From assembly GCF_026343955.1 (NCBI RefSeq), contig NZ_JAPKNI010000004.1:372001-436000 (forward strand): 64,000 nucleotides of DNA. Direction: 5' to 3'. This DNA comes from Kaistia defluvii. Its GTDB lineage: Bacteria > Pseudomonadota > Alphaproteobacteria > Rhizobiales > Kaistiaceae. The notes beneath the pieces were generated by a model. The model saw only the letters and a list, made by a program, of their open reading frames with translations, made no database searches and was not told the DNA's origin. Within the stretch, counting starts at the first letter, position 1; every line of letters starts with the position of its first letter. The position numbers and the translations under genes were made by a program. Shown in pieces: positions 35,125-44,892 of the stretch.

Positions 35125-35274
35125 GGTGGTGTCTCCGTGCAAGGGATTGAACGGTTGCGCCTTCCACCACCACCATGGCGCAAAGCGGAATATAGCATGA
35201 ACATGCCTGCCTGCGCGAGCCGGAATGATCGGTGGTTTCGACCATCCGGCTCGTAGCGATGGGAAAGGCAGCGC

Positions 35275-36201
35275 TCACGCGCTGCCGGTCCCGAAGCGAT
35301 AGACCGGGATGCCCATCTTGCGGGCCTTGTCGGCCAGGTTGTCCTGAATGCCCGTGCCGGGGAAGATGATGACCCCGATCGGCATGATGCTAAGCATCTG
35401 ATCATTGCGCTTGAACGGCGCCGCCTTGGCGTGTTTCGCCCAATCGGGTTTGAAGGCGACCTGCGCGACTTTGCGATTGTTGGCCCAGGTGGCCGCGATG
35501 CGTTCCGCGCCCTTGGGCGATCCGCCGTGCATCAGCACCATGTCCGGGTGCTTGGCGTGGACTTGATCCAGCTTGGCCCAGATCGTCCGGTGATCGGTGG
35601 TGTCACCGCCTGAAAAGGCGATCTTCGGTCCGGCGGGCAACAGCACCTCGTTGTCGGCCCGGCGTTTGGCGGCGATGAAGTCGCGGCTGTCGATCACGGC
35701 CGAGGTCATCTGGCGATGGTTGACCCGTGAACCGGAGCGTTGCGACCAGGGCGTTCCGGTGGTGCGCAGATAGATGCCGGCGGCGGCATCGCGGAAGGTT
35801 TCCATGCTGTCACGGCGCTCGATCAGGCTTTGGCCCGCGCCGATCAGGGTTTCGAGCTGGACGGATTTGACCTCGCTGCCATCCTGTTCACGCTGAAGGC
35901 GCTTCTGTGCCTGCTCGTTATCGTCGAGTTTGGTCTCGATCCGCTCGACAGCGCGGTGGAAGGTGTTGACGGTGGACCAGAGGATCTCGTCGAGGTCGAA
36001 ATCGAGGCTGGTGTCGGCCATGGTGGAAATCAGGGCGTCGAAGATGTCGGAGACTGCGCCCTGGATGACGTGATCTTCGGGTGTGATCCGGGGATCGGCT
36101 TCGTCTTCCGAGGGACGGTAGCCGTAGAGCTCGAGTTCTTCGATGGCATGGCCGGTCGGGGACGTGCTGTGATCGGGTTCGAAATCGTCGTGCGCGTACA
36201 T
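35275..36201 (-). CDS. DUF2493 (SLOG-like) domain protein
   Basis: A 308-residue protein with a C-terminal DUF2493 domain of the SLOG Rossmann superfamily (KIAFSGGDTTDHRTIWAKLD, MVLMHGGSPKGAERIAATWA and VIIFPGTGIQDNLADKA). SLOG domains bind nucleotides and are linked to nucleotide signalling or DNA processing (DprA-like). The N-terminal 180 residues are acidic and helical and unassigned. It sits in the maintenance region of the element. Confidence 0.82.
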   Translation of the reverse strand: MYAHDDFEPDHSTSPTGHAIEELELYGYRPSEDEADPRITPEDHVIQGAVSDIFDALISTMADTSLDFDLDEILWSTVNTFHRAVERIETKLDDNEQAQKRLQREQDGSEVKSVQLETLIGAGQSLIERRDSMETFRDAAAGIYLRTTGTPWSQRSGSRVNHRQMTSAVIDSRDFIAAKRRADNEVLLPAGPKIAFSGGDTTDHRTIWAKLDQVHAKHPDMVLMHGGSPKGAERIAATWANNRKVAQVAFKPDWAKHAKAAPFKRNDQMLSIMPIGVIIFPGTGIQDNLADKARKMGIPVYRFGTGSA

Positions 36202-36508
36202 GGGATGCTTCCGTCAGTTGGACCGCGACCGTCGCGGCCTTCATGGCGACGAAAGCCCACGGGCGCTCAGGTCTGGCAGCGCGAGCCTCTGGCGAGGGCC
36301 TTGATGGCAAAGCCCGGCTGATTTGTTTCGCGCTGTAAAGGCGGGCTTGCCCGCCGACGGAAATCAGTCGGGCGCCGCCATTGCCTGACCGGAGCGTTTG
36401 TGGGCCGATCGCCCTCTCAGAAGGCCAAGGCGCGGTCCTCTACTGATGACAGGATGCAGCCTATGCGCATGACAGGATCGGAATGGCCCGATCATGGCCC
36501 CGTACCGG
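36202..36508. other. intergenic leader of DUF2493 gene and terminator of the Toprim gene
   Basis: A 307-bp gap. At 36340-36355 GGCGGGC and GCCCGCC form a perfect 7-bp stem, followed on the minus strand by TTTA, a plausible terminator for the leftward Toprim transcript. Nearer the DUF2493 start a GC-rich block (36228-36262) resembles the leader of the second DUF736 gene. No gene is seen. Confidence 0.5.
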
Positions 36509-37546
36509 CTATGCACTTGAAGCCATGAAGCGGCTGACGTCCTCGGGAGCGATTTGCACCCGGATCTCTGCCCGAACGGCATCCAGCCCGTGAGTTGTGA
36601 GATCTTCGTTGAAGTCCCCCATCATGGGTGAGAGCGTGATGGCCTCGATCCCGGCATCAACCGCCCGGTCCACCAGGCTATCGCGAGCGCTGTCACCTGC
36701 CGGATCGTTGTCGCGGACGATATAGAGCCTGCGCAGGTGCGGCGGGAACAGGATGGCAGCGAGATGCCCGGCCGAGAGTGCGGAAACCATCGGCATGGTG
36801 GGCAGAGCCTGACGCAGCGACAGGATGGTTTCGATACCTTCCCCCGCTGCCATGACATCCCTCACGCACCCGAAACGAACCGCATGTCCGAGCAGGTCGC
36901 CCATTGCCTTCCTCGGCGGATCGACAGGTGCCTTGCCGGAACCGTCAGGGGCCAGCCATGTGCGGTGCGCACCGGTGATCCTGCCATCGAGGTCGGTGAC
37001 GGCGGCGATCATGGCGGGCCATGTTTCGGTCGTGCCATCGTCCTCGGGCCGCCAGTAGCAGTTGGGATGGAAGCGCAGATTTGCGGTTTGGCGTAAATCC
37101 GTAATGCCGCGTCCGCGTAAATACGCTTCTGCGGTACTGCCGATCAGCGGCTGCGTCATGCGCCAGAGGCGGCGTGCTGCCTCGGATGATCCCGATGGTG
37201 CTGGCGTTCTGGACTGACGGGATGGTGGCTGCGGTTCAGGATGCGGCAGGCTGAGGAAGCGCCGGGCCTCTTCGGCAACATCTGCGAAGTCGATCAGGCC
37301 GAGCGAGTCCCGGATCACGTCCAGCAGATCGCCATATTCACCCGTGGCCGAGTCCTGCCATTTGCCGGCAATGCCTTTCACGCTGTCGTGCAACCGGACG
37401 AACATGGAGCGGCCAGCCGTGTTTCGGACATCGCCGACCTGCCAGTAATTGCCCTGCTTGCGACCATTCGACAGATAGTGCCTGCACACCGCCTCGGCCT
37501 GTCGGCCGAGACGCTGCGCGAGTTCGGAAGCGTTGAGACGCGCCAT
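36509..37546 (-). CDS. Toprim-domain primase-like protein (DUF7146)
   Basis: A 345-residue protein with an N-terminal domain (YWQVGDVRNTAGRSMFVRLH, WQDSATGEYGDLLDVIRDSL) of the DUF7146 type and a Toprim domain near residues 220-310 (MAAGEGIETILSLRQALPTM, IVRDNDPAGDSARDSL; E and DxD catalytic residues visible). Such proteins are primase-like enzymes of mobile elements and could prime the complementary strand after transfer. Its ATG overlaps the stop of the large helicase gene (TAATG). Confidence 0.82.
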   Translation of the reverse strand: MARLNASELAQRLGRQAEAVCRHYLSNGRKQGNYWQVGDVRNTAGRSMFVRLHDSVKGIAGKWQDSATGEYGDLLDVIRDSLGLIDFADVAEEARRFLSLPHPEPQPPSRQSRTPAPSGSSEAARRLWRMTQPLIGSTAEAYLRGRGITDLRQTANLRFHPNCYWRPEDDGTTETWPAMIAAVTDLDGRITGAHRTWLAPDGSGKAPVDPPRKAMGDLLGHAVRFGCVRDVMAAGEGIETILSLRQALPTMPMVSALSAGHLAAILFPPHLRRLYIVRDNDPAGDSARDSLVDRAVDAGIEAITLSPMMGDFNEDLTTHGLDAVRAEIRVQIAPEDVSRFMASSA

Positions 37547-40500
37547 TATGCGGCCTCCCGCTCACCAATGCGCAGGGCCGGGAAGCGGTCAAGCAGTTTG
37601 CCGATGATTGCCGGTCCCGTTGCATCGACTGGCACGAAGAAGCGCAGTTTCCACGAGATGATCTCGCTGAAGAGGCCATAGGCCCGCAACCGGTCACGCA
37701 TTGCATCGGTGAAGCCGGTCAGTTCGATCCGGTTGGCGCCCATGACGCGGACGCGGCGCATTTGCAGCCCTTCGGCAAGATCGAGAATCGTGCGACCTTC
37801 GATCAGCGCGGCATAGGCGGTATCCGGTGACAGGTTGCTGGTAACGCCGCTGGTCGAGGCATTGGTGGCCCAGGCCGGCGATACCCGACGACCGATGATG
37901 CGTTCGCCCTCGTCGGTCTGGAGCCGATAGACGCGGGAGGATTCCTGCGGCAGGCGTTTCCAGATCGGCAGCAAGAGCCCCGTCACCATATGCAGGATAT
38001 TATCGGTGAACTCCGGCACCTCGGCCAGTTCCGCCTTCCAGCCTGAGCTGAAGGCGGCACGGTCGGCCTCGATCCAGTGGGTCTCATTCATCGCCCGCAC
38101 CGGAATGTTCATCGCCTCCATCGGCCGGATCAGTCGGACGCGCCGTTCGATCTCGCCATCATCCAGCATGACGCTGGTGGTCGGGATCTGCATGGCGGCA
38201 CGACCGGATCGCTCGTTGATGAGCAGTTTGGCACGCGGATCATCTAGTTCCGCCAGGGCTGCATCGAGCGTGACCGGCTGATTTCGCTTGCGCTCGGTGA
38301 GGGTCAGGAGCCGGGTTTCCGCGCCTGTGCCCGGATGGGTGTGGATGACCTGCCGGTCGGTGGCGATGAAGCTTTCGGCCTTCAGCGTCTCCAGCCCCAT
38401 GTCATAGGTGCCAGATGCAATGGCCCCGTCGATACGCGCCTGCAGAAGCTGCTCAAAGGCCGAGAACAGGATGCCCTGCAATTCGATGGTCAGCGCCAGC
38501 AGGCGGTTGAGGAAGGTGGTGATCGGCGGGAGGTCGTCCTTCACACCATTGCTGTCCATCAATTTCAGGCCGGTGGCGGATTCAAACCGCTCCAGCGAGC
38601 AGCCATCGACCTTGCCGCGCACGATCAGCAGATAGAGCTGGCGCAACGCATCGCGGGCATAGGCGGATTCCAGATTGTCCTCGGGACGGAACAGGCCCTG
38701 ACCGCCGGTCTGGCGCTGGCCGCGTGTGATCGCGCCCAGCGTGTCGAGGCGGCGGGCGATGGTCGAGAGGAAGCGCTTCTCCGCTTTCACATCGGTGGCA
38801 ATCGGCCGGAACAGCGGCGGCTGCGCCTGGTTCGTTCGATTGGTGCGGCCCAGCCCCTGAATGGCGGCATCGGCCTTCCAGCCCGGTTCCAGCAGGTAAT
38901 GCACGCGCAGCCGCTGGTTTTTTGCCGAAAGTTCGGCGTGATAGCTGCGCCCCGTGCCACCGGCATCCGAGAAGACCAGAATGCGCTTCTGGTCATCCAT
39001 GAAGGCCGAAGTCTCGGCAAAGTTGGCAGAAGGCGCACGCTTCTCGACCGCAAGACGTGCCGATGCCCCGTCACCCTTGCGCACGATCCGGCGCGAGCGG
39101 CCCGTGACCTCCGCCACCATATCCGTGCCAAAACGCTGGACGATCTGGTCGAGCGCCCCCGGCACAGGTGGAAGCGAACCGAGTTGCTCCAGCATCTCGT
39201 TGCGCCGCGCTACGGCCTCGCGGCATTCCACCGGCTGACCCTCGCGGAAGACGGGACGTGACGAGAGGTTGCCCTCGCCATCGCTGTACGGCTCATAGAG
39301 TTGCACCGGGAAGGAATGCTGCAAATACGAGCCGACATACTCCCTCGGCGTAACATCGACGGAAATATCGTTCCATTCCTCTGTCGGGATCTCGGAAAGC
39401 CGGCGTTCCATCAGGGCTTCGCCGGTCGAGACGATCTGGATGACGGCGGCATGGCCCGCGTCCAGATCGGCCTCGATGGAGCGGATCAGGGTCGGGGTCT
39501 TCATGGAGGTCAGCAGATGGCCGAAGAAGCGCTGCTTGGTGCTTTCAAAGGCCGAACGGGCGGCGGATTTGGCCTGCCGGTTCAGCGTCGCTCCCCCAGA
39601 GTCTGGGCTGCCGGTGATATTGGCGGCTTCCATGGCCGCGTCCAGATTCCCATGAATGACGGCGAAGGCGGCAGCATATGAGTCGTAGATGTGCCGCTGT
39701 TCATCCGTGAGCTGATGCTCGATCAGTTCATATTCGACGCCATCATAGGACAGCGAGCGGGCGGTGTAGAGGCCAAGGGAACGCAGGTCGCGGGCCAGCA
39801 CTTCCATGGCTGCAACGCCGCCGGCTTCGATCGCCTCGACGAATTCGGCACGGGTCTGGAATGGAAAATCCTCACCGCCCCAGAGGCCGAGGCGCTGCGC
39901 ATAGGCGAGGTTGTGAACTGTGGTGGCGCCGGTTGCAGAGACATAGACCACGCGGGCATCGGGCAGCGCGTGCTGGAGCCGCAGGCCCGCCCGTCCCTGC
40001 TGCGAGGCGGCAACATCGCCGCGTTCACCTTTTCCGCCACCGGCATTCTGCATGGAATGGCTCTCGTCGAATATAATGGCTCCATCGAAATCGGACCCCA
40101 ACCATTTGACGATCTGCTTGACGCGCGAAACCTTCTCGCCCCGGTCGTCGGAGCGTAGCGTGGCATAGGTGGTAAAAAGGATGCCCTCCGACAGCGTGAT
40201 CGGCTTGCCCTGCGGAAAGCGTGACAGAGGCGTGACAAGCAACTGTTCCATGCCAAGCGCCGACCAGTCGCGCTGCGCGTCCTCGATCAGCTTGTCGGAT
40301 TTGGAGATCCAGATCGCCTTGCGCCGACCGCGCAGCCAGTTGTCGAGAATGATGGCGGCGGACTGGCGGCCCTTGCCAGCGCCGGTTCCGTCACCGAGCA
40401 TGAAACCCCGGCGGAAACGGATCGATCCGGCAGCATCCTCGGGCGCGGCGCTCACATTGTCGAAATGCTCGTCCACGGTCCATTCGCCGGCGAGATGATC

Positions 40501-41880
40501 GGCATGGGCTTCACCAGCATAGATCACCGTTTCAAGCTGGGCGTCCGACAGACGCGCGCAGATGTCAGCGGGCAGCATGGGCCGATAGGAAGGCTTCGGC
40601 GGTGCGACCGAGGCCATGGCGGCGGATTGCACCAGCCTGGTCGGATGCGGCTGCGCACCAGCAATGCGTAGCGATTGCAGCGCATATTCCTCATAGATGG
40701 CGTCGGACAGGCGAGCGCCTTCCGGTGGCGTCCAGTCCACGGTTTCATAGGCGAGTTCGACGCCCTCGGGATCGTTGGCGGGAGCTGCGGCAGGCCGCAC
40801 AGCCGTCGCGCGGGCCAGATAGCCCCGCACGGTTTTCGGCGCAGTGGTCGAAGCGGGCACCACGATCTTCGGGAATGATACCGGCAAACGCTGCGGGACA
40901 TGCGCCTCGATCCATCCGATCAGCGTGGCTACATCGGGGGCGATGCCCGGTGAGGCCGGAAAACTCGCCGGATCGTCGGCGGGCAGTCTGTCGATCACGG
41001 TCAGCCGCGTGTCGATCGTGGTGCCGTGCTTTGAATAGACCACACCATCGACGGCGGCGGTAAACACCACGCGGCCACGCGCCTGCAAGCGGATGAAGGC
41101 GTCCCGCCATGCCGGAGCCTCGGGGCCAAAGCCAGCGCCGGTGATCGTCACCAACCGGCCGCCCGGAGCAAGACGGGCAAGCGCCGAGGCGACATGACGG
41201 TATGCCGCATCGGAGGCACGACCGCTAACATTGGCCATGACCGAGAATGGCGGGTTCATCAGCACCACCGACGGGACCGCATCCGGGGCGAGATGATCGT
41301 CGATCTGGGCGGCGTCGAACCGGGTGACGGCAAAGGCCGCAAAGAGCGAGGACAGAATATCTGCGCGGGTATCGGCAAGTTCATTGAGGATCAGCGAACC
41401 GCCGATGGTCTGCGCCAGGATTGCCAGAAGGCCGGTGCCTGCCGATGGTTCCAGCACCCTGTCATCAGGCGTGATTGCGGCAGCCGTCAGAGCGGCAAGG
41501 CCGAGCGGGATCGGCGTCGAAAATTGCTGGAAGCTCTGGCTTTCCTCGGAACGCCGGGTCTGCGTGGGCAATAGTCCGGCGATCTTTGCCAGCACGGAAA
41601 TCCGTGCAGCCGGAGACGCAGCTTTACGGAAAAGCGCCTTTCCGTATTTGCGCAGGAAGAGAACTGTGGCGACTTCGCACGCCTCATAGGCCAGCTTCCA
41701 GTCCCAGACGCCAGTAGCGTCGGATGCGTCGAATGCGGTTTCCATCGCACCGCGCAATGTGGTGGCATCGACGCGCTGACCGCGTTCGAGATGGGGGAGC
41801 AGAAGATTGGCCGCAGCCAGGATCGCGGGCGCAGCCGCCAGCGGCGTGGCCGGATCGGTCACGGGGAAAACCATGTTCAT
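37546..41880 (-). CDS. strawberry-notch-type helicase fused to an N-terminal methyltransferase
   Basis: A 1,444-residue protein. The start at 41880 (MNMVFPVTDPA) has a GAGG ribosome site. Residues about 150-330 form an adenine-type methyltransferase domain (VLEPSAGTGLLAILAQ; NPPF at about 207). An SNF2-like strawberry-notch NTPase follows: Walker A DGTGAGKGRQ near 497, DESH near 605, VVYVSATGATTVHNLAY and the helicase motif QGLGRTNRTNQ near 1008. Such proteins are hallmark genes of large alphaproteobacterial plasmids and ICEs, perhaps for handling or modifying entering DNA; no function is proven. It is translationally coupled to the Toprim gene. Confidence 0.86.
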   Translation of the reverse strand: MNMVFPVTDPATPLAAAPAILAAANLLLPHLERGQRVDATTLRGAMETAFDASDATGVWDWKLAYEACEVATVLFLRKYGKALFRKAASPAARISVLAKIAGLLPTQTRRSEESQSFQQFSTPIPLGLAALTAAAITPDDRVLEPSAGTGLLAILAQTIGGSLILNELADTRADILSSLFAAFAVTRFDAAQIDDHLAPDAVPSVVLMNPPFSVMANVSGRASDAAYRHVASALARLAPGGRLVTITGAGFGPEAPAWRDAFIRLQARGRVVFTAAVDGVVYSKHGTTIDTRLTVIDRLPADDPASFPASPGIAPDVATLIGWIEAHVPQRLPVSFPKIVVPASTTAPKTVRGYLARATAVRPAAAPANDPEGVELAYETVDWTPPEGARLSDAIYEEYALQSLRIAGAQPHPTRLVQSAAMASVAPPKPSYRPMLPADICARLSDAQLETVIYAGEAHADHLAGEWTVDEHFDNVSAAPEDAAGSIRFRRGFMLGDGTGAGKGRQSAAIILDNWLRGRRKAIWISKSDKLIEDAQRDWSALGMEQLLVTPLSRFPQGKPITLSEGILFTTYATLRSDDRGEKVSRVKQIVKWLGSDFDGAIIFDESHSMQNAGGGKGERGDVAASQQGRAGLRLQHALPDARVVYVSATGATTVHNLAYAQRLGLWGGEDFPFQTRAEFVEAIEAGGVAAMEVLARDLRSLGLYTARSLSYDGVEYELIEHQLTDEQRHIYDSYAAAFAVIHGNLDAAMEAANITGSPDSGGATLNRQAKSAARSAFESTKQRFFGHLLTSMKTPTLIRSIEADLDAGHAAVIQIVSTGEALMERRLSEIPTEEWNDISVDVTPREYVGSYLQHSFPVQLYEPYSDGEGNLSSRPVFREGQPVECREAVARRNEMLEQLGSLPPVPGALDQIVQRFGTDMVAEVTGRSRRIVRKGDGASARLAVEKRAPSANFAETSAFMDDQKRILVFSDAGGTGRSYHAELSAKNQRLRVHYLLEPGWKADAAIQGLGRTNRTNQAQPPLFRPIATDVKAEKRFLSTIARRLDTLGAITRGQRQTGGQGLFRPEDNLESAYARDALRQLYLLIVRGKVDGCSLERFESATGLKLMDSNGVKDDLPPITTFLNRLLALTIELQGILFSAFEQLLQARIDGAIASGTYDMGLETLKAESFIATDRQVIHTHPGTGAETRLLTLTERKRNQPVTLDAALAELDDPRAKLLINERSGRAAMQIPTTSVMLDDGEIERRVRLIRPMEAMNIPVRAMNETHWIEADRAAFSSGWKAELAEVPEFTDNILHMVTGLLLPIWKRLPQESSRVYRLQTDEGERIIGRRVSPAWATNASTSGVTSNLSPDTAYAALIEGRTILDLAEGLQMRRVRVMGANRIELTGFTDAMRDRLRAYGLFSEIISWKLRFFVPVDATGPAIIGKLLDRFPALRIGEREAA

Positions 41881-42038
41881 GTCGGGAACCTCAGGAGAGC
41901 GGGAAGGACAAGTCCGGACAGCGCTCTCTCTCGACCACCCGGACCTGACCCTTTCCGGCCCACCTCTCACTCTCATAGCGCAGCATGAAAAAAGCGCCCC
42001 GACCGGACGGCGGGGCGCTAGTCAGTGTCTTCCCGGGA

Positions 42039-42683
42039 TCATCCGAAGCGGCGACCAGCTTCGGTGAAGGTGTATTCATTGGCGGCGATGGTTTCATCGA
42101 CCACTTCGTCCGAGGACAGATGCTCATATTCGCGTTCAAGCTGGCGGTAGAGCCAACGCGCGAGATCGCGCAGTGCCTCGATGATCGTCTCCTCGGCATC
42201 GGCGGTCATGTCCTGCCAGGTCGGGCTGTCGCGCTCCACCGAGATCGACATGCAGTATTCGTGATAATAATGGCCACGATGGCTGGCATCCGCGCGAAGC
42301 TGATAAAAGTTGCGGCGCTGGATCGCCTGAAGGGTGTCAGCGATGCGATGCAGTTCGGTGTCCTGCGGGGCATATTCCCGGATCAGGTGGTGCGCATGTT
42401 TGCGGAAGGAATACTTGGATTCAAAGCAGGCACCGTCCCCCTGCGAAGAAAAGCCCCGGAACCAGATGCAGGGGTCTTGCCGTGTGCCGCCGCCCATCAA
42501 CCGGACGGTGCGGGTCTTGAGGTTCAGCCCGAGGATTTCGGCGATGCGCTGGAAATCCTCATAGACGGCGTCGTACCAGTCATAGTCGAAGCCTCCCTCA
42601 CGATACCAGGCACGGGCCTTGTCCTTCGCAGCATCGGACAATTCGCCCAAGCGATAGACAGTGGTTTCGATGATCTCAGGCAT
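42039..42683 (-). CDS. hypothetical protein, plasmid-type 'TA stability system' family
   Basis: A 214-residue acidic protein starting MPEIIETTVYRLGELSDAAK. Similar proteins in alphaproteobacterial plasmids carry the label antitoxin of toxin-antitoxin stability system, but I see no DNA-binding fold and no toxin partner, so the label is doubtful. The first part (DKARAWYREGGFDYDWYDAV) is its most characteristic stretch. It overlaps the end of the next gene by eight bases. Confidence 0.6.
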   Translation of the reverse strand: MPEIIETTVYRLGELSDAAKDKARAWYREGGFDYDWYDAVYEDFQRIAEILGLNLKTRTVRLMGGGTRQDPCIWFRGFSSQGDGACFESKYSFRKHAHHLIREYAPQDTELHRIADTLQAIQRRNFYQLRADASHRGHYYHEYCMSISVERDSPTWQDMTADAEETIIEALRDLARWLYRQLEREYEHLSSDEVVDETIAANEYTFTEAGRRFG

Positions 42684-43092
42684 AGGGATCTCTCCCTTCG
42701 AGAACCGAGGAAAGCCAGCCGTCGGTATAGATCCAGTCCACCGTTTCGCCGGTGGCGAGATCGAGAACATGCGCCCCGCCGCCAAACGCGTCGATGCGCG
42801 GTTTCGAGCAGCTATTTGCGTACTGGAAACCCCACAATCCACTCAGGCCAAATTCGGCAGCGCAGCGTTTGACGAATTGGATGACATGCTCAGGGTCACC
42901 CGTGACATCATCGCGCATCCAGAGTTGCGTACCGCCATGCTCTGGCTGGATGGAGAGCAGGAAGCCATCCGAGGGCGGATCTTCGGCGGCATTGTCATCC
43001 GCCAGAGCGTTGTAGAGATTGAGCGCGCGGGCAGCGTTTTCGGGGGTGCCTACGTCGAGGAGGCAGGAAAAGTGCGTGTAATAGTCGGCCAT
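42676..43092 (-). CDS. hypothetical protein of the ICE maintenance region
   Basis: A 138-residue protein (MADYYTHFSCLLDVGTPENA) with no assigned function. It contains LWGFQYANSCSKPRIDAFGG and ends ...TDGWLSSVLEGRDPYA. The start at 43092 is preferred over the ATG 21 bases upstream because GGAG lies closer. It overlaps the following gene by eight bases, suggesting a two-gene unit. Confidence 0.6.
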   Translation of the reverse strand: MADYYTHFSCLLDVGTPENAARALNLYNALADDNAAEDPPSDGFLLSIQPEHGGTQLWMRDDVTGDPEHVIQFVKRCAAEFGLSGLWGFQYANSCSKPRIDAFGGGAHVLDLATGETVDWIYTDGWLSSVLEGRDPYA

Positions 43093-43157
43093 GACGGTCT
43101 CCGGACATGACATGGCCCGGCGTATGGCCGAGCCGAATGGAATGGAAAGGGTGAAGC

Positions 43158-43706
43158 TCAGGCGGCCTGCGGCAGGCGGAGCAGATCAGCCGCGGCATCG
43201 CGCCAGAAGGGATCGACTAGCCGGGCTTCCAGTGCAGCGGCACGGTAACGCAGCCGTCTCGCATCACCGGGGTCCAAGGCCCGGAATGCAATACCGCGCA
43301 GGCGGCTGGCCTCGGTCACGATCCTCCGTGCCTCGGCATCGCATGCGACGGGCTGTTGCCAGAGGATAATGCCGGCGCGGATTTCACCGGCGAGGACCAG
43401 GCGCTGATCTCGGTCCTGAATGAGCATGATGCGCGGCTGAAAATACGGGAAGCTGTCCGGCCCCGTGCAAATATCACCGCGCGCGACGCGCAAGGCTGCG
43501 GCCTGGATGGCCTCTTCCGGTGACGGGCATTCCCCAAGCGGGATCACGCGGTCAATGCTGTTCGCCGCGTCTGTGGCGTCATACCTGGCCACGCCGAGGC
43601 AAGAGATGCGCAGCGGCAGCTTTTGCGCTCGATAAAGCGCGGGCAGAACATCGACAGCCAGAATCTGACCGATGGAACGGAATGTGTCAGAACGGGCAAA
43701 GGTCAT
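43158..43706 (-). CDS. hypothetical protein preceded by a repeated leader
   Basis: A 182-residue protein (MTFARSDTFRSIGQILAVDV) of unknown function, alpha/beta in character with a basic C-terminus. No motif is recognised. Its 5' region carries the same roughly 85-bp leader found ahead of parB and ardC, so the three genes are probably co-regulated. It is followed after 65 bp by the hypothetical pair at 42039-43092. Confidence 0.55.
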   Translation of the reverse strand: MTFARSDTFRSIGQILAVDVLPALYRAQKLPLRISCLGVARYDATDAANSIDRVIPLGECPSPEEAIQAAALRVARGDICTGPDSFPYFQPRIMLIQDRDQRLVLAGEIRAGIILWQQPVACDAEARRIVTEASRLRGIAFRALDPGDARRLRYRAAALEARLVDPFWRDAAADLLRLPQAA

Positions 43707-43712
43707 CGGGAT

Positions 43713-43800
43713 GACTCCATGACGGGCGCCGGTGAGCCTCTCTCTCCGACCCTCAACCCGTCACGGCCGAATGGCCCGCACTCTTCCTCTCTGACCGGGG
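43713..43800 (-). repeat. conserved leader, copy A (upstream of hypothetical 43158-43706)
   Basis: One of three roughly 85-bp related sequences placed at the same distance from a start codon. Shared blocks in plus orientation are GACGG.CGCCGGTGAGCC, CTCTCTC and CCCGTCACGG. The arms TGACGGG (43720-43726) and CCCGTCA (43757-43763) are complementary, so the RNA could form a hairpin with a roughly 30-nt loop just before the ribosome site GGAG. Confidence 0.6.
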
Positions 43801-43902
43801 GCACCCGGGTTCCGCTGCCGGCGATGGGGATCATCGTAAGGCTGAAGGCCCGAAGCGCGGGCTGCCGCGCTCGGGCCGTCGGCGGTGAGGCGCTTTCGCG
43901 CC

Positions 43903-44067
43903 TTACTCCCACGGGTCCAGCTCCAGCTTCACCATGTCGTCGTCGCCGTCGAACTCGGCGGCGGGGCAAGCGGCGTGGGTGCCGTCTCCGGCCTGAAACA
44001 CAACGATCGAAACCATCAGCGTGGCGGCGAGGCTGGCGGCGAAGGCGGTGGCATCTGCATAGGACAT
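43903..44067 (-). CDS. small single-span membrane protein
   Basis: A 54-residue frame (MSYADATAFAASLAATLMVS) with one predicted membrane helix and an acidic C-terminus (DGDDDMVKLELDPWE). GGAG lies upstream of the ATG at 44067. No family is recognised. Short size keeps confidence low. Confidence 0.45.
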   Translation of the reverse strand: MSYADATAFAASLAATLMVSIVVFQAGDGTHAACPAAEFDGDDDMVKLELDPWE

Positions 44068-44489
44068 GGGTTCCGGCTCCTGTCTTTGGAGGCGGGGGAC
44101 CATCCCCCGCGCTGACCAAGCGCCCGAAGTGTCTGACCGGATCTGCAATCACCCGAGGGCGTTCGGACTTTTTCCGAATCCCCGAGGGCGGCACGCAAAG
44201 CGTCAAGCCGACCCCTCCGGGGTTGAGTGTCCAAGAGACGGATCAGACCAAGGTTTGCGAATGGAAGCGGGGGATGGTGCTGTGTCTCTGACAGGATGCC
44301 GGATACCCGTCGCAGATGCTCTGCCGCGCCAGCCTTGCCACCTTGCTGGCATCAGGATCATGTTCCCTTCAGGCCAGAGATGGCTGCCGCTTGTCCTGAT
44401 GGGGATGGCGGATTGCATGGTGAAGCCGGATTGGACCCGTCCGGTGCAGAGCTCCCATCCTCACGGCCAGGCACCCTGCGATCGGGTCT
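44068..44489. other. intergenic stretch without a recognised gene
   Basis: A 422-bp stretch. It contains a hairpin TTCGGA/TCCGAA at 44162-44178 between two copies of CCCGAGGGCG, which may mark a regulatory site for the small membrane protein gene. No coding frame here was convincing. Confidence 0.4.
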
Positions 44490-44795
44490 TCAGCGCCAAA
44501 GCCCATCGGCGATTTCTCGGGCGATCATCGCGCGCGCCTTCATTATAAGGTCGTCGCCTGAGGTATCGATATGACCGAAGAAACGGGCACGAGCACCATG
44601 AGCTGTCCACTCGGCGTAGCGGCAATACTCACGGGCATCGAGCCGGAACACCCGCATGTCTTCGGCCCAATGGGGCTTTGGCTCGACGACAACAGTGATG
44701 CCATCGCGGATTTCGGTCCACGGTAAGGTTCGATCCGACGGGGGATGTTCGCGGTCTTCCAGAAAAATCTGATCGATGTCGATGCTGATCGGCAT
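44490..44795 (-). CDS. hypothetical protein downstream of parB
   Basis: A 101-residue acidic protein (MPISIDIDQIFLEDREHPPS) with no recognised domain. The ATG at 44795 has a good ribosome site (GGAGAG). It follows parB by 97 bp in the same direction and is likely cotranscribed. Confidence 0.55.
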   Translation of the reverse strand: MPISIDIDQIFLEDREHPPSDRTLPWTEIRDGITVVVEPKPHWAEDMRVFRLDAREYCRYAEWTAHGARARFFGHIDTSGDDLIMKARAMIAREIADGLWR

Positions 44796-44892
44796 GGAGG
44801 CTCTCCAAAGAAAAAGCCCGATCACGAGGACCGGGCGAGTTACGGAAACGGGGCGGTTGGAACGAGGCGACCGAAGCCGCCCCGCATGAGCG

